Assembly: GCA_016858145.1 (NCBI GenBank)
Contig: JAEHOE010000008.1
Span: forward strand, 558,001-622,000
Direction of reading: 5' to 3'
Source of the DNA: Edaphochlamys debaryana
Taxonomy: Eukaryota; Chlorophyta; Chlorophyceae; Chlamydomonadales
DNA length: 64,000 bases
Shown: positions 59,157-64,000 of the stretch, piece by piece
Position numbering within the stretch: the stretch's first letter is position 1
How the letters are laid out: every line of letters starts with the position of its first letter
Notes under the pieces: generated by a model
Database searches by the model: none
Seen by the model: the letters and a program-made list of their open reading frames with translations, nothing else
Told to the model about the DNA's origin: nothing
Translations under genes and position numbers: made by a program

Positions 59157-59482
59157 TCACGCCCTGGCCAGCATCTCCGCCAGCACCGACCCGAGCGTGC
59201 CCGCGGCGGGCCTCGCGAAGTCCAGCCGCTCCGCCAGGTTCTGCAGCGCCTCCAGGTCATACCCCACCGCCTCCACGCCCCCGCCAGCCCCGCCCTCGCC
59301 AGCCCCTTGCCCTCCACCCCCGCCGCCCCCCGCCATGATCCCCTCGTAGTGCTCCCGCACCGCCGCCACCAGCCCCTGCACGTGCCCCGTGGCCTCCCCC
59401 AGCAGTCGCTGCAGGTCGTCCAGGGCCGCCGACAGCTGCTCCGCGCGCTGCTGCTCCGCGGCGATCTGGGAGGCGGAGACCT
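59157..59482 (-). pseudogene. Orphan coiled-coil terminal exon, 5' part missing
   Basis: An open frame with a good acceptor (TTCCCGATTCCCCAG before 59482), beginning VSASQIAAEQQRAEQLSAAL and ending LGSVLAEMLARA and a stop. The first half is a coiled coil (DDLQRLLGEATGHVQGLVAAVREHYEGI); then a Gly-rich linker and a helix DLEALQNLAERLDFARPA. It looks like the last exon of a longer gene. Directly upstream (from 59,546) begins the duplicated promoter of metalloprotease 2, so its other exons are not where they should be. It may be a remnant truncated by the duplication, or have upstream exons I could not recognise. Family not identified. Confidence 0.5.
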
Positions 59483-60132
59483 GGGGAATCGGGAAGAGAC
59501 AAGGGGCCGCAAACACAAGCAGCTCAACCCCACCAGATCCCACAAGAACGTTGGGCAGGGGGGGGCAGAGAGAACTGTGGCAGCGGACCTGCCGTACTGA
59601 AGGTCAACGGGCAGGGGACATCGGGTGCACACCGATTTAGCACGCACACAGCGACAGCGGAGCCTTCTCCGTCGAGTGGTTGGGGGCATTCGCTCGACGA
59701 GTGCGCCTTGCCTTGCGGAGGCCACGGGTGGCTCGGGTTGGGCCCAGCCCCAGCCCAGCCCTGGGCCCAGCCCAGGCCCGTCGGTTTACATCCTTGCGAC
59801 ACGCTCCAAGCATACGGGAGCACGCGTACATAAGCATGTGAGCAAGGACAATGCAAGCAAGTGGCACAACGAATGCCCTTCATGAGTGCTTCTCGTTCCG
59901 TTCCTCTGCAGGGACTACGGTTCCAAACCGCGCGGGATGGAGGACGAGTTCGTCCTTCGCACCAGGCCTCCAGACAGCCTCCAGACATCTCCATCCTCCG
60001 TCGTACGCTAGTATCCTGACGTCTTATAGACTGAAGGAAGCATCCTTGCAGCCACAGCTTCACACGGGCGTATTGAACCCCGACCAGTGAGGGATACCAG
60101 GAGGAGGGATGCCACACACCTCGGTTCGACAC
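59483..60132. promoter_or_regulatory. Metalloprotease 2 promoter (duplicated)
   Basis: From about 59,546 it matches 51,775-52,589 upstream of metalloprotease 1, including CTTATA plus GACTGAAGGAAGCA about 100 nt before the start. Similarity is patchy, with indels. Confidence 0.5.
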
Positions 60133-63100
60133 ATGGCACGGGTGAGACCGCGCCACACGGCGCAAAGGCTACTGGTGGCCTGCCTGGCCGCTGGTATCTG
60201 CATGGCCTATGCAGATGCTACAGGTGCGTGCAAACGCGGGCTTCAAGCGCCGCGCAGTGTGCATGGATGGGATGCGTGCGTGCCCAACTCCCAACGTCGT
60301 GTGTATGCGACCCCCCCACAGGAGACAGCGCGCGCGACGTTGGCAGCGCTGAGACGGCCTCGCTGCTAGACGAGTGGACTCGGGGCGTCATTCTCGTGAA
60401 CACCGAAACCGCGATGGCCGTGGATGCTAACGGCGGCCTCGCTCCATATCCGGCCCTGTCTTCCTCACTCAAGCTCGGCGATGTGAATCAGGTCTGTGGG
60501 CATGTGGGGGGAGGGGCTTCTTGGGGTGAGCAGTCTCTTCCGCCGGAAGCCGAAGTGGGCCCGGGACCCCGGGTTACAAGTACGAGGTCGATGCAGGTGG
60601 AATGCCGGCCCAGGCGCCTTGCTGCTTCCTAGGATAGACACGTATAGCACATACGCACACTCTTGCACGCTCTGCTTCTGCGCTGGGTTCGTGTAACGCG
60701 CGTCCGTCGCGATGCAACCAAGTCGCGCCACGCACCCAGCTTGCAACTTGACTGGTACATCCTTACCATGCAGAGTATCCATTAGCGGTAGAAGGGGAAG
60801 TAGCATCAACGTGTGCGGGCAGCTGTCGCGCGATTACGGTGGGTCAAACCTCTTCGCTCAGGCCTAAAGCCCATGACGGGTGTTGCTCGTTACTGCTGTA
60901 CAGCATAGGTGAACTAAAGGCAAGCCAGTCGCATAGCTTTTGTCCGTGGTCGACCGCGTGGCAGTGTGTTTCCGATGACACCCCCCCCCCCCCCTCGACC
61001 ATCCTCCGCCCCCTGCACCCTGAGGTTGCTTCCCCGGCTGGCTCCCTGCTCACCGGCTTGGACACTACGACCTCGCAGGTATCGCTCCTTCCTTTCGAGG
61101 ACGACCGCCGCTTCTCGGGAGGCCTGCTCAAGTTTATGAACGGCGCTTGTGCCTCCATGGAGCCCGACGGCACGCTGGGCGCCAGACCAGCGGATTGTGG
61201 CACGGCGACACCGTTCATGCTCGTCCCCACTGCTGTCTACAATGAGGGTAAGTGCGCGTGCGCCCTCACTGCTGCTGCCGTCTTACGGTCGCCTGCAAAT
61301 GGAATACGGTACACCCCCTGCCTCATCGCAAGCGGCTAGCCGTGCGGTTAATACCTCACGCTTTCCTTGCCCCCCCTGCAGGCGGTGCGCGCGGGCTTCC
61401 CGCATCTGACGCTGTGTACATCATGGTGAAGGGCAACCACAGCGCCTGCCTAACTGCCTCCGCCGCCGACGCCAAGGTCCAGGCCAAGCCATGCTCCAGC
61501 GCCCTGGCCGCCTTCCAGGCCTGGAGGCTCTGCCGCGCTGGGGGCGCCTGTGCACCCGTCGACCACGCAATCCGGTTGGACACGAGCGCTCGCGCAGCCG
61601 CCGCTGCCGCCCGTCGCAGCCTCCAGCCCGGCAGGCCCGCCTTCCTCACCTACGATGATCCCAAGGGCGCGGATGTCAAGCAGGTGGGCGGCGGCGAGCG
61701 CGGGTGTATGTTCAGGCTAGCGGGCAGACTGAACCCCAGACGTATTTGCCCTGAATTGGGCCTGCTCAGCCGCCCTCCTCCGCCAGCTCAGACCCTGGCC
61801 TGAACCTGTGTCGGTCCCACCCGCGCTGCTCCTCCCTACCCACTGCCGTGCCTGCAGGGCCGTGCCGCTCGCGTCGTGGGCGGCCCTTCCGTCCTCAAGG
61901 GGGCCCGCAGCCTGGACCTCCTCCTCCCCGACGGCTCCACTGCCACCCTCACCGACCTCACCCCCACGGGCCCCGACCGAAGCGGCCTGCCCGCACAAGA
62001 CGCAAAGCCCGCCTGCACCCTCAACGGCAAGCCCAACTGCCCCCCAGACATGACCGGCGGTGCCGGCCGCGCCTCGGCCGGGCCTGCCTGCCTGTCGTGG
62101 AACGCCAAGCTGGAGGATGACCTCGCTGGCTACAGCGTGATCACCAAGTGCGGTGAGCAGTCCGACGAAGTACCCCTGTACCCGTATAGGCTTAAGCGGA
62201 TAGGCTCGGCGAATAGCCCTGCCAGGTGACGGGTGTGTGGACAAGTACGCCTGTACTGCTGCCCATCACACGACACCCATCGCGCCGCGGCTGTTCACCT
62301 CCCACGTCCCGGCGGCACGCCCTTGCCGTGGCCCCGCAGGCAGCTACTGGTCAGCGGCAGTCAGCAGCGGCCGCCACGGCAACTGGCTCGTCACGCCTGA
62401 GGAGGGAGCCGCTGCTGACGACACGACCAACGGTGCCGCCGCTGCAACGCGCTACGTCGTGCGACCCAACACTGCCCCCTTGAAGGGCGAAGGTCCCTCC
62501 CCGCAACTGGAGCTTTCATCCACCCATCCCACGGACGCCTTCAAAGGATTGACGTTTGCAGCCGAGGGTGCTGACCCCGCTGGCCCTTGGATTAAGAGCG
62601 GCAACCGGCGCATGCTGCAGCAAGCAGCCACCAGCAGCAGCTGCAACGACACCACAGACCGTCTCTACCTGGCCGTCTATGTCCTGAACACTGCCTGGGA
62701 TTCCACAGTCCAAGCGGACATTGCCACGGGCATTGCCACCACGAATGGAGCCCTGCAGAGGGCGGGCTCGCCCTTCACCATCAGCCTCCACTTCATTCAG
62801 CAGGTCTGTTGGGCGGCGGGTGGGGCGGGAGCGGGTCCGGTAGTCGCCAGAGGGGCGGGGCGGGGTGGGACAAGGCGGCGAGGAGCGTTTGTGGCTGGAG
62901 AATCCGCACGGGTGCAGTACGACCATCCAGGAACCCTGCCAACCTTGACCCCATCGAACAACCGCGGCCCAGTATGTCTGGTGCCTTAGCCGCCGTGCGC
63001 GCCCGCGGCCCTTCATCCTCCAGGTCTCGAGCCTGGTGTACCGAAAGCGCACCGTGGACGAGAGCTTCTCGGCTTTCGGCTTCCACCTGCCGCCCTCCGT

Positions 63101-64000
63101 GGAGCTGTCGGGAGCAGATCTCGCCTTGCTGGTCGTCGACAAGGACATGCGTAAGCAGGGGAAGCCACACGTGGCCACGGTGTGCATGCACACCGAGCGG
63201 GAGGGGACTGGCTTCTTCCTGCCTCTGACCTGGGGTTCTGCTCTGTCTGCCTCTGACCTGAGGTTCTGCTCTGTCTGCAGCTGGCTCGATCGGCATCGGT
63301 ATGCAAGAAATCGGCGGCGTGGGGGTGACTCTGACGATTACCGCCCTTCTGCGCAATTGGGTCACAACCATCGTGTTTCCCCACGAGGTAGGATGCGCCC
63401 CGGGCGCGGCGGCGTGCGTGACTTACCAGCAAAGGCCTTGAGTGCCAGGGGCTGGCTCGAGGCGGGGCAGGGGGGGGGGGGAATGAGGGAGTATGCTCGA
63501 GCACAACTGCCTGTGTTTCCGTCACGGGTTTTTCCCGCGTGACCCCGCAGCTCGCGCACAACCTGGGCCTGAAGCACGACCGCGAACGAGTCCTGGTGGA
63601 GAGCCCCACCTACCCCATGACCGGATACCACTTTGCTCCATGGTGAGAAACAAGCGAGAGCCCCTGCTGGGATGAGTGCGTGTGCGCTCTAGGGTTATCG
63701 CCTTCAATTTGACGGGTGAGGGGCGGCGCGGAGGCACAAAGCCCGCGTGCCTCAATAATGAAGACGCGCCCGAGTCGGCGGGCTGCCTGGGGGGGGGGGT
63801 GGATGCTGGGGGCGCGCGGGACACGGCTGTCTGCGCCACGCACCGCGGGGTATCTCGTTCTCAGTGCCCGGCCGTGTGCATCCCGCCGCAGCGGCCAGCA
63901 CCCAGCACCGCTCCCGCCCTAGTTCACCAGCAGCATTCGGCCGAACCTGCTCACCTATGTCGTGTCCTATCGCTCGCAGGGCCTTCGTGGACGGTCACTG
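60133..64000 (+). CDS. Secreted metzincin-like metalloprotease 2 (partial, runs off the window)
   Basis: Exons seen: 60133-60223, 60322-60491, 61079-61247, 61382-61683, 61858-62152, 62340-62803, 63024-63150, 63281-63387, 63551-63642, 63980-64000 (cut by the window end). Tandem paralogue of metalloprotease 1 with the same junction phases. Signal peptide LLVACLAAGICMAYA; exons 2-5 almost identical in protein; exon 6 moderately diverged (a different linker replaces the Ala-rich one); exons 7-9 strongly diverged. The zinc motif is HELAHNLGLKH, residues 574-584 by this model. Exon 8 shares little with its counterpart except the closing HE. The part after WAFVDGHC lies outside the window, so the Met-turn and lectin domain cannot be judged. 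An in-frame ATG at 60109 exists, but homology favours 60133. Confidence 0.87.
60608..60731 (+). repeat. Intron 2 block identical to metalloprotease 1
   Basis: Partner of 53050-53173; 124 nt without a difference by eye. Confidence 0.8.
63220..63275 (+). repeat. 28-nt tandem repeat at the intron 7 acceptor of metalloprotease 2
   Basis: Two copies of a 28-nt unit (63220-63247, 63248-63275; one mismatch seen), containing TTCTGCTCTGTC, end just before the CTGCAG acceptor. This duplicates the pyrimidine tract. Confidence 0.85.

Noticed and set aside
60109..60132. Upstream ATG as the start of metalloprotease 2
   Set aside because: In frame, but the paralogue starts at the position equivalent to 60133 and the signal peptide is better formed from there.
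1..64000. CRISPR arrays, insertion sequences, rRNA or tRNA genes
   Set aside because: None found by eye; repeats present are segmental duplications, short tandem repeats and G/C tracts. A tRNAscan/Infernal run would be decisive.

Overview
This is nuclear DNA of a GC-rich green alga, most likely a chlorophyte of the Trebouxiophyceae/Chlorella type. Almost every gene is cut into many short exons by introns of about 80-700 nt with GT-AG (sometimes GC-AG) ends and C-rich tracts before the acceptors. TGTAA poly(A)-type signals follow several stop codons, and the gene set is plant-like: a thylakoid-type TPR protein, a plastid MurG, an NHX5/6-type antiporter and a plant-type 6PGDH. The lineage is inferred from these traits; no marker gene is present. 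I built the exon models by hand, and every model given as complete closes in frame across all its junctions.

Region 1 (0.1-36 kb) is single-copy housekeeping DNA. In order: a CCP5/AGBL5-type tubulin deglutamylase (-), a thylakoid-type TPR protein (-), a four-CBS-domain protein (+), a MurG homologue (+), an archaeal-type 2,3-BPG-independent phosphoglycerate mutase (+), a J-domain protein (-), an endosomal-type Na+/H+ antiporter (-), the exon-junction-complex core protein Y14 (+), and 6-phosphogluconate dehydrogenase (-). Three divergent pairs (TPR/CBS, NHX/Y14, 6PGDH/DDX56) share short upstream regions.

Region 2 (36-52 kb) holds the DEAD-box helicase DDX56/Dbp9 followed by a tandem segmental duplication. 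Block A (about 41.0-45.3 kb) is the helicase's last exon plus an atypical protein kinase. Block B (about 45.7-51.7 kb) repeats that last exon, now without the rest of the helicase, and a second kinase. Between them block B carries about 2 kb with a small minus-strand gene that has no counterpart in block A. Both kinases replace the HRD motif with YFD, and one also has DLG instead of DFG.

Region 3 (51.8-64 kb) is a second tandem duplication: two secreted metzincin-like metalloproteases. The first is complete (970 aa, with a Cys-rich segment and a ricin-B-type lectin domain at its C-terminus). The second runs off the window. Their 5' halves, introns included, are nearly identical while their catalytic halves are strongly diverged. 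An orphan minus-strand coiled-coil exon sits at the boundary between them.

The most notable points are the MurG gene with an internal 86-nt duplication that creates a decoy exon, the orphan terminal exon of DDX56 that is conserved while its flanks have diverged, the atypical kinase pair, and the mosaic metalloprotease pair with a Met-to-Leu change in the Met-turn.
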